Shown here: piece after piece, positions 14,651 to 22,639 of the stretch | How the letters are laid out: each line of letters opens with the position of its first letter | Position numbering within the stretch: the first letter of the stretch is position 1 | Assembly (NCBI GenBank): GCA_021802775.1 | Contig: JAJZRJ010000027.1 | Span: 1 to 36,266, forward strand | Direction of reading: 5' to 3' | From: Deltaproteobacteria bacterium | Lineage (GTDB): Bacteria > Desulfobacterota > Desulfobulbia > Desulfobulbales > Desulfurivibrionaceae | DNA: 36,266 nucleotides | Notes under the pieces: model-generated | Databases searched by the model: none | Seen by the model: the letters and a program-made list of their open reading frames with translations, nothing else | What the model was told of the DNA's origin: nothing | Made by a program: the position numbers and the translations under genes

Positions 14651-15582
14651 TGCACGCTCTCCCAACCCCAAACCACGGTCAGGAGCCGCTGCCGTTCCAT
14701 CCTCTGCTTCAGGAACCGCCCAGGGGCGTGCCCTTCGCCCTGGCGGTCGGCGTGCACCTGCTCGTCTTTCTGGTGGCCTTTTTCTCCCCCTACCTCTTCC
14801 ATCAGCGCCGTAAGATTCCGGAGGTTTACACGGTCAACCTTTACACCGTGCAGGACATCGGTGCCGCACGCCTGACCGCGCCACCACAGGCCAAGGTGAC
14901 CGCCGCGCCACCCGAGGTGAAAAAGGCCGAGGTGAAGAAGGCCGAGGTAAAAACGCCGCCACTCAAGGCGGAACCGGCCCCGCCGTCTCCCCCCCCGGCC
15001 GCCGCGCCGCCCAAGGCCATCTCCACCCAGCCCTTGCCGGTCAAATCGAAGGCTGATCTGGAACGGCTCAAAAAGCTGAAGGAATCCCTCAACTCGGAAG
15101 AACGGGCCAAGGAAGCGGAAAAGGTCGCCCAGGATCGGACCAGGGAGGCGGTGAACGCCCTCAAGAAGTCCATCCAGGCCCAAGGTGCCGCCAAGGCTAC
15201 CACCAGCGCCCCGCAGGCCGCGGTCGGCACAGCGCGGAAAGGCAGCGCCACCGGCGCCGCCACCGGACCGAGCGGCAGCGTCATGGTGGACGAAATCCTC
15301 CGCCGTTACCTGCTGGCAGTGAACAGCCAGGTGCAGGAACACTGGAAGCTGCCGGAATCGCAGACCTGGAAAAACAACCTGGAGGCGATCATCGTTATCA
15401 AGGTCCGCCAGGACGGCAAAGTGATCGATACCTTCTTCGAACACCGTTCGGAGAGCCTCACCTTTAACCAGTACGTCGAGCGGGCAATCAAGGAAGCCTC
15501 GCCGCTGCCGCCGTTTCCGGCCGGCTTCGACCAGAAGGATCTGGAAATCGGTCTCCGCTTCCGGCCCGGCCGGGTCTTTTAG
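14650..15582 (+). CDS. tolA: TolA/TonB-like periplasm-spanning protein
   Basis: This 310-residue protein links the TolQR motor to the outer membrane. A short cytoplasmic head is followed by one membrane helix (FALAVGVHLLVFLVAFF) and a Pro/Lys/Ala-rich stretch with tandem EVKKA units. A charged helical segment (KADLERLKKLKESLNSEERAKEAEKVAQDRTREAV) comes next, then a C-terminal TonB/TolA domain starting near VDEILRRYLLAVNSQVQEHWKLP. The helical domain is much shorter than in Escherichia coli TolA. The C-terminal domain resembles TonB as much as TolA, but operon context supports TolA. I use ATG 14650, overlapping the tolR stop; GTG 14647 is an alternative. Confidence 0.85.
   Translation: MHALPTPNHGQEPLPFHPLLQEPPRGVPFALAVGVHLLVFLVAFFSPYLFHQRRKIPEVYTVNLYTVQDIGAARLTAPPQAKVTAAPPEVKKAEVKKAEVKTPPLKAEPAPPSPPPAAAPPKAISTQPLPVKSKADLERLKKLKESLNSEERAKEAEKVAQDRTREAVNALKKSIQAQGAAKATTSAPQAAVGTARKGSATGAATGPSGSVMVDEILRRYLLAVNSQVQEHWKLPESQTWKNNLEAIIVIKVRQDGKVIDTFFEHRSESLTFNQYVERAIKEASPLPPFPAGFDQKDLEIGLRFRPGRVF
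14914..14958 (+). repeat. Three tandem 15-base units within tolA
   Basis: GAGGTGAAAAAGGCC is repeated with small changes at 14914, 14929 and 14944, encoding EVKKA-EVKKA-EVKTP in the low-complexity linker. Such units can change number by slippage and so alter the linker length. Confidence 0.8.
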
Positions 15583-15618
15583 GCGTTCCCTCAAACTTAT
15601 GCACCATAGGCAACACCC

Positions 15619-16941
15619 ATGAAATCACCCGTCTCCCCCTCCTCCCGCCTGGGCCGCGCCGCCCTCACCTGCTGCTGCCTGCTGTTTTGGGTTCTGGGCT
15701 TGGCCTCGGCCAGCCAGGCCCGGGTCTATCTCGACATCACCTCGCCGGAACTCCGCAAGGTCTCGGTGGCAATCCCGTATTTCATTGAAAAAACCAACCC
15801 GAACGAAACCCTGGCCAGCGGCCGGCAGATGGCCGGGCTTCTGGCGCGCGGTCTGACCTTCCACGGCTTCATCAACGTGATCGAGCCGTCACGCTACGGC
15901 GGCAAGCAGGATGTCGACTGGGCCGGGCTCGGCGCCGAATTCGCGGTGCTTGCCCGGTACGAAACCGATTTTTCCACGGTCAGCATCGAACTGCGACTCA
16001 TCGACGTCCAGCAGGGGCAGATGATCTACGGCCGCCGCTACCGCGGCCCCTGGGCCAAACATGACCAACTCGTGCTCAAATTCTGCGACGACGTCATCGA
16101 GCAGCTCACCGGTGAACGCGGGGTAAGCCTCACCCGCATCGCCTTTATCAACGACAAGAGCGGCCACAAGGAGGTGCACCTGGCCGATGCCTTGGGCACC
16201 AACATCACCCAGGTCACCAGGCACCGTTATCTCGCGGTCTCTCCCCGCTTTTCACCGGACGGCAATTTCCTTTCCTACACCTCCTACCACCGCGGCAACC
16301 CCAACCTCTATGTCACCGACGTCCGGGTACTCAAGACCACCCGCCCCATCTCGCGGCGTCCCGGCTTGAACATGGCGCCGGCCTGGTCCCGGGACGGCCG
16401 GACCATGGTGGCAACCCTCAGTAAGGATGGCAACCCGGACCTCTACCTGCTGGGCACCAACGGCGAGGTCTTGCAGCGCCTCACCAGCGGCCAGGGGGCC
16501 AATGTCTCCCCCTCGTGGTCGCCGGATGGCAGAAAGCTCGCCTTTGTCTCCGACCGCGGCGGCAATCCACAGATCTATGTCATGGACATGCAGACCAAGG
16601 CGGTGCAGCGCATCACCACCAGCGGCAACGAAAACACCACGCCCGCCTGGTCACCCAAGGGTGACTGGATCGCCTACACCGGGCGGGCGGACAGCACCCA
16701 CCACATCTTTCTGATCAAACCCACGGGCGGTACGCCAATCCAGCTTACCCAATTCTGGGGCGACCATGAATCGCCCTCCTGGTCGCCGGACGGCCGCCAG
16801 CTCGTTTTTTCCAGAAAACGCCAGGGTCGCAGCCAGCTCTGCGTCATATTCAAAAACGGCAACGGCCTGCGGGTGCTCTACGAAGGTGAGCCTGGCAACC
16901 AGTCCACCCCGCAGTGGTCGCCGCGGCTGGATGTTCAATAA
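15619..16941 (+). CDS. tolB: TolB, periplasmic beta-propeller of the Tol system
   Basis: This 440-residue periplasmic protein begins with a signal peptide: a basic start, a hydrophobic core (LTCCCLLFWVLGLASA) and a probable cleavage after SQA near residue 34. The N-terminal alpha/beta domain (about 35-160) is followed by a six-bladed propeller built of PD40 repeats, visible as recurring SPDG and W-S-P/R-G-D motifs (FSPDGNFLSY, WSRDGRTM, WSPDGRKLAF, WSPKGDWIAY, WSPDGRQLVF). TolB binds Pal and TolA. The ribosome site is weak (AGG 11 bases upstream), 36 bases after tolA. No pal gene follows, which is unusual. Confidence 0.93.
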   Translation: MKSPVSPSSRLGRAALTCCCLLFWVLGLASASQARVYLDITSPELRKVSVAIPYFIEKTNPNETLASGRQMAGLLARGLTFHGFINVIEPSRYGGKQDVDWAGLGAEFAVLARYETDFSTVSIELRLIDVQQGQMIYGRRYRGPWAKHDQLVLKFCDDVIEQLTGERGVSLTRIAFINDKSGHKEVHLADALGTNITQVTRHRYLAVSPRFSPDGNFLSYTSYHRGNPNLYVTDVRVLKTTRPISRRPGLNMAPAWSRDGRTMVATLSKDGNPDLYLLGTNGEVLQRLTSGQGANVSPSWSPDGRKLAFVSDRGGNPQIYVMDMQTKAVQRITTSGNENTTPAWSPKGDWIAYTGRADSTHHIFLIKPTGGTPIQLTQFWGDHESPSWSPDGRQLVFSRKRQGRSQLCVIFKNGNGLRVLYEGEPGNQSTPQWSPRLDVQ

Positions 16942-16954
16942 TCGGGAGGCAGCT

Positions 16955-17911
16955 ATGAAAAAGAAATTCCTTACCCATGCCCTGCTGATCGGGCTATCTC
17001 CTCTGCTGGTCCAGTGCGTGGCGCAACAGCGAGAGGTCTCCGGCCTGGATCTCAGGATGCGCACCATGGATGCCCGCCTCATTGAAATGGAGCGCTTCGC
17101 GAAAAATCAGGACGAGGTGGCCAATACCATCGACAAGCTGAACAACCGCATCCTGCGCCTGGAAAGCCGCCTCGACGAACGGGTGCAGAGCGGCAAACGC
17201 AGCGAGGCGGCGGAAAAGGAACGGGAAACCGCGGTCAGCACCAGACTTGACACGATGGATGCCCAGATCAAGGAGATCAATACCAAGCTGACCCAGCTTT
17301 CCGAGCAGGTAGCCCACGACATGCAGGCCCTCAAGACCGCCCAGGCCGAATCCGCGGTCAAGGAGGCCGAGAAGGCCCGGAACAAAGCGGAAAAGGCAGC
17401 GAGTGCCGCCAAGCAAGGCGCGGCGGACAAGGGAAAAAAGAAGACCGCCGCCAAGGAAGAAAAGCCTGAAAAGGCCGCCAGCGCCGGCAAGGAGGCGGCC
17501 GACGATACCAAGGCGGACGACAAGCCCACCGGCAGCGGCAAGGACATCTACGAAAAAGGGGTAAAACTCTTCAAGGCCAAAAAATACAAGGACGCCTACA
17601 ATGCCTTTTCCAATTATCTGACCAAGCACCCCAAGGGCGACATGGCGGCCAATGCCCGCTTCTGGCTGGGGGACTGCCTCTACCAGCAGAAGGAATACGA
17701 GTTGTCCATTCTCGAATACCAGAAGGTGATCGCCGATTACGCCAATTCACCGAAGGCGCCGGCGGCGCTGCTCAAGCAGGCCATGGCCTTCGAGGCCCTG
17801 AAGGAGCCTGATACCGCCCGCATTGTCTACCAGAAGGTGCTGGAGGATTACCCGAAGAGCGACCAGGCAGCCACGGCGGAAAAACGATTGAAGGCCATCA
17901 AGAAGAAGTAA
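16955..17911 (+). CDS. cpoB: CpoB/YbgF, Tol-associated coiled-coil and TPR protein
   Basis: This 318-residue periplasmic protein coordinates cell-wall synthesis with Tol action. It opens with an export signal ending in LLVQC at Cys21; the residue before Cys is unusual, so lipid attachment is uncertain. A coiled coil (about residues 25-130) and an Ala/Lys/Glu-rich linker follow. The C-terminal TPR domain begins near DIYEKGVKLFKAKKYKDAYNAF, with units at FWLGDCLYQQKEYELSILEYQKV and KQAMAFEALKEPDTARIVYQKV. The start ATG at 16955 has GGGAGG upstream, 13 bases after tolB. In most genomes pal lies between tolB and this gene; here it is absent. A strong terminator follows. The long alanine-lysine linker is unusually charged. 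Confidence 0.9.
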   Translation: MKKKFLTHALLIGLSPLLVQCVAQQREVSGLDLRMRTMDARLIEMERFAKNQDEVANTIDKLNNRILRLESRLDERVQSGKRSEAAEKERETAVSTRLDTMDAQIKEINTKLTQLSEQVAHDMQALKTAQAESAVKEAEKARNKAEKAASAAKQGAADKGKKKTAAKEEKPEKAASAGKEAADDTKADDKPTGSGKDIYEKGVKLFKAKKYKDAYNAFSNYLTKHPKGDMAANARFWLGDCLYQQKEYELSILEYQKVIADYANSPKAPAALLKQAMAFEALKEPDTARIVYQKVLEDYPKSDQAATAEKRLKAIKKK

Positions 17912-17932
17912 CGAACCACCTGAACACCAGCA

Positions 17933-17968
17933 AAAAAGGGGCGGGACCGATCGGTCCCGCCCCTTTTT
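17933..17968. terminator. Bidirectional Rho-independent terminator
   Basis: A perfect palindromic stem of 18 bases per arm (five A, GGGGCGGGACCGA and its complement, five T), with no unpaired loop, is centred at 17950/17951. It has a T-run on both strands. It ends the tol operon and the convergent phosphoenolpyruvate synthase gene (stop at 17993). Confidence 0.95.
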
Positions 17969-17992
17969 GCGTTTTGCACGAAGCGCTTACGC

Positions 17993-20431
17993 TCAGGCCT
18001 TGATGCCCAACTCCTTCTCCTTGGCCGCCACGGCCAGCCGGGTCTTGACCGCGGTGTCGGGGATGAGGCTCATGGAGTCGATGCCGCACTCGACCAGGAA
18101 GGTGGCGAACTCGGGGAAGTCCGAGGGCCCCTGACCGCAGATGCCGATCTTGCGCTTGCGGCGTTTGGCGGTGGCGATGACCATCTTGATCATCTCCTTG
18201 ACCGCAGCATGGCGCTCGTCGGCGATTCCGGTCAACAGGCCGGAGTCGCGGTCCAGGCCGTAGGTAAGCTGGGTCAGGTCGTTGGACCCGATGGAGAAGC
18301 CGTCGAAGATATCGGCGAAGGCGTCGGCCAGGATGACGTTCGAGGGAATCTCGCACATCACGTAGAGTTCCAGGCCGTTCTCACCCTGAACCAGGCCGCA
18401 CTCCCTCATGACCTCGATGACCCGCTTGCCCTCCTCCGGGGTGCGGCAGAAGGGCACCATCAGCTTGATGTTGGTCAGCCCCATCTCGTTGCGGGCCTTG
18501 AGCAGGCCTTTGCACTCCAGCTCGAAGGCCGGCCGGTATTTGGGATCGTAATACCGGGAGGCGCCACGCCAGCCGATCATCGGGTTTTCCTCGTCCGGCT
18601 CGTAGAAGGTGCCGCCGGTGAGGTTGGCGTACTCGTTACTCTTGAAATCGGAGAGGCGGACGATAACATCCTTGGGGTAGAACCCGGCGGCAATCCGGCC
18701 TACGCCCTCGGCCACCTTGTCGATGAAGAACTGCTTTTTGTCGGCATAGGCGCCGGTCTTCTCGTCGATGATCTTGACCACCGCCTGCTTCTCCGGATCG
18801 GAGGACTTCTTCAGCTCCTCGTAATTGTAGAGCGCCAGCGGGTGGATACCGATGTGGGAGTTGATGACGAACTCCTCGCGGGCCAGACCCACGCCATCGT
18901 TGGGGATCTGGCACTCGGAGAAGGCCTTCTCCGGAATGGCCAGGTTCATCATGATCTTGGTCTTGGTCTTGGGCAGGTCGCCGAGGTCGAGCCGCTCGAT
19001 CTCGAACTTCAAGAGTCCTTCATACACATGACCCTTCTCGCCCTCGGCCGAGGAAACAGTGATATCCTGGCCTTTCGTGACCTTCTCGGTGCCGTTGCCG
19101 GTGCCGATGACGCAGGGAATGCCGAGTTCGCGGGAGATGATCGCGGCATGGCAGGTGCGGCCGCCGCGGTTGGTGACGATGGCCGAGGCGATCTTCATGA
19201 TCGGTTCCCAGTCGGGGTCGGTCATGTCGGTGACCAGTACCTCGCCCTTCTTGAAGCTGTGGATGTCGGACACGCTGGCAATGACGTTGGCCTTGCCCTG
19301 GCCGATCTTGGTGCCGACCGCCAGCCCCTCGACGAGCACCGTGCCCTTCTCCTTGAGCTTGTAGGTCTCCATCACCTTCTTGTTGTCCTGGGAGTGAACG
19401 GTTTCGGGCCGGGCCTGAACGATGAAGAGCTCGCCGGTGCCCGCCGTCTTGCCGTCGCCGTCCTTGGCCCACTCGATGTCCATGGCCTTGCCGTAATGGT
19501 CCTCGATGATGCAGGCCCACTTGGCAAGCTGCAAAATCTCGTCGTCACTGACCACGTAGTGGTTCCGTTCCTCAGGGGTGGTCTTGACGTTCTTCACCGG
19601 CTCTTCGGCGTTCTTGTCGGTATTGTAGATCATCTTGATCTCTTTGCTGCCGACGCGCTTGCTGACCACCGGACGTTTGCCCTCTTTCAGGGTCGGCTTG
19701 AAGACGTAGAACTCGTCCGGATTGACCGCGCCCTGCACCACGTTTTCACCGAGGCCCCAGGCGCCGGTGATGAAAACCGCGTCCTTGAAGCCGCTCTCGG
19801 TGTCGATGGAGAACATGACGCCCGAAGAGGCGGAGTCGCTGCGCACCATCTTCTGCACCACGATGGAAAGATAGACGTCGAACTGGCCAAAGCCCTTGTC
19901 GTGGCGGTAGGAAATGGCGCGGTCGGTGAAGAGGCTGGCGAAGCACTTCTTGCAATTGTCGATCAGGGCGTCAACGCCGCGGATGTTCAGATAGGTTTCC
20001 TGCTGGCCGGCAAAGGAGGCGTCCGGAAGATCCTCGGCGGTGGCGGAGGAGCGCACCGCCACATCGACGTCCTTGCCGTACTCGGCTTCCATCTTCCGGT
20101 ACGATTCGATGATGGCCTGCCGCAGGTCGTCCGGGAATTCGGCGTTGCGGATGATCTCGCGGGCCTTTTTGCCGCGCTCCTGCAGGTTGTGCAGATCGTG
20201 GGTGTCGAGCCCTTCCAGCGCCTTCTCGATCGCCTTCTCGATGCCGGCGGTCTTGAGCAGGTGGCGATAGGCATAGGCGGTAATGGCAAAACCGTTGGGA
20301 ACGCTCACCCCTTTCGAGGCCAGTTTCTGATGCATCTCGCCCAGGGAAGCGTTTTTGCCACCCACCATCGGCACGTCCTCGATCAAAATGTCATCGAACC
20401 AAAGAATGAGAGCCGTGTCATGCTTACCCAT
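17993..20431 (-). CDS. ppsA: Phosphoenolpyruvate synthase (pyruvate, water dikinase)
   Basis: This 812-residue enzyme makes phosphoenolpyruvate from pyruvate and ATP, giving AMP and phosphate, the first step of gluconeogenesis from C3 or acetyl units. The N-terminal ATP-grasp part shows VPMVGGKNASLGEM and VAVRSSATAEDLPDASFAGQQ. The swivelling domain carries the phosphorylated His428 (GGRTCHAAIISRELG). The C-terminal TIM barrel ends with the catalytic Cys765 (GICGQGPSDFP) and FSIGSNDLTQLTYGLDRDS. Length is normal and every key residue is present, and it is closer to PpsA than to pyruvate phosphate dikinase. ATG 20431 follows AGGAGAGGA; a GTG six codons earlier lies inside that site. Confidence 0.96.
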   Translation of the reverse strand: MGKHDTALILWFDDILIEDVPMVGGKNASLGEMHQKLASKGVSVPNGFAITAYAYRHLLKTAGIEKAIEKALEGLDTHDLHNLQERGKKAREIIRNAEFPDDLRQAIIESYRKMEAEYGKDVDVAVRSSATAEDLPDASFAGQQETYLNIRGVDALIDNCKKCFASLFTDRAISYRHDKGFGQFDVYLSIVVQKMVRSDSASSGVMFSIDTESGFKDAVFITGAWGLGENVVQGAVNPDEFYVFKPTLKEGKRPVVSKRVGSKEIKMIYNTDKNAEEPVKNVKTTPEERNHYVVSDDEILQLAKWACIIEDHYGKAMDIEWAKDGDGKTAGTGELFIVQARPETVHSQDNKKVMETYKLKEKGTVLVEGLAVGTKIGQGKANVIASVSDIHSFKKGEVLVTDMTDPDWEPIMKIASAIVTNRGGRTCHAAIISRELGIPCVIGTGNGTEKVTKGQDITVSSAEGEKGHVYEGLLKFEIERLDLGDLPKTKTKIMMNLAIPEKAFSECQIPNDGVGLAREEFVINSHIGIHPLALYNYEELKKSSDPEKQAVVKIIDEKTGAYADKKQFFIDKVAEGVGRIAAGFYPKDVIVRLSDFKSNEYANLTGGTFYEPDEENPMIGWRGASRYYDPKYRPAFELECKGLLKARNEMGLTNIKLMVPFCRTPEEGKRVIEVMRECGLVQGENGLELYVMCEIPSNVILADAFADIFDGFSIGSNDLTQLTYGLDRDSGLLTGIADERHAAVKEMIKMVIATAKRRKRKIGICGQGPSDFPEFATFLVECGIDSMSLIPDTAVKTRLAVAAKEKELGIKA

Positions 20432-20751
20432 CTTATTCCTCTCCTGCACAGGGGTTAATTATTTGGAGGACAACCGTACCGTTGTCGCGACCTGATTTCA
20501 AAAGCGATTCAAACGGTTGCGCCCACACTCTATAGCCAATCTTGGCCAGGGAAGCAACCGAAACATGAAGTGATTCGGAAAAATGCACGCATGGCGCGGG
20601 AAAAACATGACCACCCCGTTCCGCCGCGGCGTCCCTCAAAAAAATATGCGTTAAAAGATGGAGAATCAAACAGATGCCATGGTATGGTTATAGCACAGAT
20701 CACCATGAAAAATCCGCACCATTTTTATCAGCCGTACCAAGGATCCCATCC
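20432..20751. other. Divergent region between ppsA and the phosphohexomutase gene
   Basis: About 320 bases without a supported gene. It contains the candidate ppsA promoter and, in the ppsA leader, a short inverted repeat at 20470-20485 (ACAAC, six bases, GTTGT). No good plus-strand promoter was found. Small open frames here lack ribosome sites or overlap the promoter. Confidence 0.6.
20529..20557 (-). promoter_or_regulatory. Candidate promoter of ppsA
   Basis: On the minus strand, TTGCTT (20552-20557) and TATAGA (20529-20534) are 17 bases apart, leaving a leader of about 90 bases to the ppsA start. Confidence 0.5.
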
Positions 20752-22482
20752 ATGACCCACCAGGACAATGCCCCTACCCTGCGCCAACGGTTTCTTGCCC
20801 CCAACAATCATGACCAGAGCGATTATTTCGGCCTGCTTCGGGAGCTGGTGGCCCGCCGCAACGCATATTCGGCCGGCACGGCCGAATATGCGGCCTGGCA
20901 GCGGGAAATCGACGGGACGTATCTGTTGTTGCATGATGAAATTGCCACCCGACAGACCCAGCCGCGCACGCCGGTCAGCTTTGGCACCTCGGGCTGGCGC
21001 GGCACCTTGGGCAAGGATTTTTTCGGCCGTTCGGTCCGCCAAGTAACCCTCGCCATTGTCACCATGTACCAGGAACTGGCCACCAGCAACGATCCGGCCG
21101 CCGGACTTGGGGTTGCTTCGCTTGCCGAGGCGCGGGAACGCGGAGCAGTGCTCGGCTTCGACAACCGCTTCGACGGCGAATATTTTGCCCAGCAGGCCAT
21201 GGCAGTGCTGACCAGCCATGGCTTTCGCGTCTGCTATGCCGGCGAGGCCAGCACCGGCGTGCTTTCCGCCGCGGTGCTGATCAAAAACGCCGCCTTTTCC
21301 ATCAACCTGACCCCCAGTCACAACCCGCTGGAATATGCGGGATTTAAATACAACGCCGCCGATGCGGGACCTGCGGCCAGCGCCATCACCAGCCGCATCA
21401 CCGCGCTGGCCCGCCAGATCATGGCCGAAGGCCGGGACAGCAGCGAACCGGCCAACTCCAAGCTGATCGCCCCTCTCGATGCCCTGGCCTGCTGGTTTAC
21501 CTTGTTGCAGCGCGGGGAAAGCCGGCACGGCCTGAAATACGAAGCGATCATAGGCGGCCTGCGGGAGCGCGACGACTACGTGCTGGCCGTGGATTGCGTG
21601 CACGGCGCCAGCCGCGTCCACATCCACCGCCTGCTCCAGGGTATCCCGCCGGAACGCCTGCTCATCCTCCGCGACAACGCCGACCCCACCTTCGGCGGGG
21701 TGGCGCCGGAACCATCCACCGCCAACCTGGCCGCCATCACCACGGCCCTCAGGAGCCGGCCGGAACCGCTCAAGCTCGGCGCGATCATCGACCCGGACGC
21801 CGACCGCATCCGCTTTACCGACGGCACTACCGAGATCGACATGAACAAATTCGGCGCCATGGCCTACCACTTCCTCCACGAACACAAAGGCAAAAGGGGG
21901 CTGGCAGCCAAGACCGTGGCCACCAGCAACTTTGCCAATGCCATTGCCCACGCCTTGGGCGAAGAGGTCTTCGAGCCGCGAGTGGGCTTCAAGGAGTTCA
22001 AGCCGGTGATCGACAAGGCTCTGGTCTGCTTCGAGGAATCGGACGGCATCTCGGTTGCGGGCCACACCCCGGAAAAAGACGCCTACATCGGCCTCATGCT
22101 TGCCCTTGACATGCTCATCACCCGCAACCAGAACCTGGGCGGCTATCTGGCCCGACTCCAGGCGGAATACGGGGCCTTTTATCCCGGCCGCGGCGAGGTG
22201 ACGGTCAACCAGCAAGGCGAGGCGTTGACCAGCACCCTAAGCCGTCTCGAACGCTACGGCGAGGGGGTACGGCTTCGCATCGGCGACCAGGAACGGACGA
22301 TTCGCACGGTGATCGCCATCGACGGTCGCAAGATGATCCTGGACGACGGCAGCTGGCTGATGATCCGGCCTTCGGGCACCGAACCCAAGGTGCGCTTTTA
22401 TGTCGAGGCGCGGTCCGAATCCGAAAAGGCCACCCTGCTTGCCGTGGCACAGAGGATGCTTGCCGAGACCGGCCTGCTGTAA
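20752..22482 (+). CDS. Phosphohexomutase (phosphoglucomutase/phosphomannomutase family)
   Basis: This 576-residue enzyme interconverts hexose 1- and 6-phosphates through a phosphoserine. All four family loops are visible: the active-site TPSHNP with Ser189, the metal loop DPDADR (347-352), the sugar loop EESDGIS (428-434), and the C-terminal phosphate loop RPSGTEPKVRF. The first 70 residues (RQRFLAPNNHDQSDYFGLL) are an extension before the FGTSGWRGTLGKDFF start of domain I. Substrate preference for glucose or mannose cannot be decided. ATG 20752 follows AAGGATC. It diverges from ppsA, so both may serve gluconeogenic sugar-phosphate supply. Confidence 0.9.
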   Translation: MTHQDNAPTLRQRFLAPNNHDQSDYFGLLRELVARRNAYSAGTAEYAAWQREIDGTYLLLHDEIATRQTQPRTPVSFGTSGWRGTLGKDFFGRSVRQVTLAIVTMYQELATSNDPAAGLGVASLAEARERGAVLGFDNRFDGEYFAQQAMAVLTSHGFRVCYAGEASTGVLSAAVLIKNAAFSINLTPSHNPLEYAGFKYNAADAGPAASAITSRITALARQIMAEGRDSSEPANSKLIAPLDALACWFTLLQRGESRHGLKYEAIIGGLRERDDYVLAVDCVHGASRVHIHRLLQGIPPERLLILRDNADPTFGGVAPEPSTANLAAITTALRSRPEPLKLGAIIDPDADRIRFTDGTTEIDMNKFGAMAYHFLHEHKGKRGLAAKTVATSNFANAIAHALGEEVFEPRVGFKEFKPVIDKALVCFEESDGISVAGHTPEKDAYIGLMLALDMLITRNQNLGGYLARLQAEYGAFYPGRGEVTVNQQGEALTSTLSRLERYGEGVRLRIGDQERTIRTVIAIDGRKMILDDGSWLMIRPSGTEPKVRFYVEARSESEKATLLAVAQRMLAETGLL

Positions 22483-22528
22483 ACACCTTTCCTAACCTTT
22501 CTATCTATCAAAAAATATGGGCATTTCC

Positions 22529-22557
22529 TTGACAACCCAACCGGCTTGACGTACTTG
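22529..22557 (+). promoter_or_regulatory. Weak candidate promoter of the hybrid kinase gene
   Basis: A perfect TTGACA at 22529-22534 is followed after 17 bases by TACTTG, a poor -10 box. It is the only promoter-like element in the gap before the kinase gene. Confidence 0.3.
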
Positions 22558-22639
22558 ATTAGGGAGAAAGCGGTCTCTATCCAGCTTAAGGGGAGGGGGG
22601 CGCGACCGCATCAACCGCACCAGACGCAAGGAACACGCC

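Noticed and set aside
20433-20669. 78-codon minus-strand frame upstream of ppsA
   Set aside because: It spans the likely ppsA promoter, lacks a ribosome site and has no recognisable domain.
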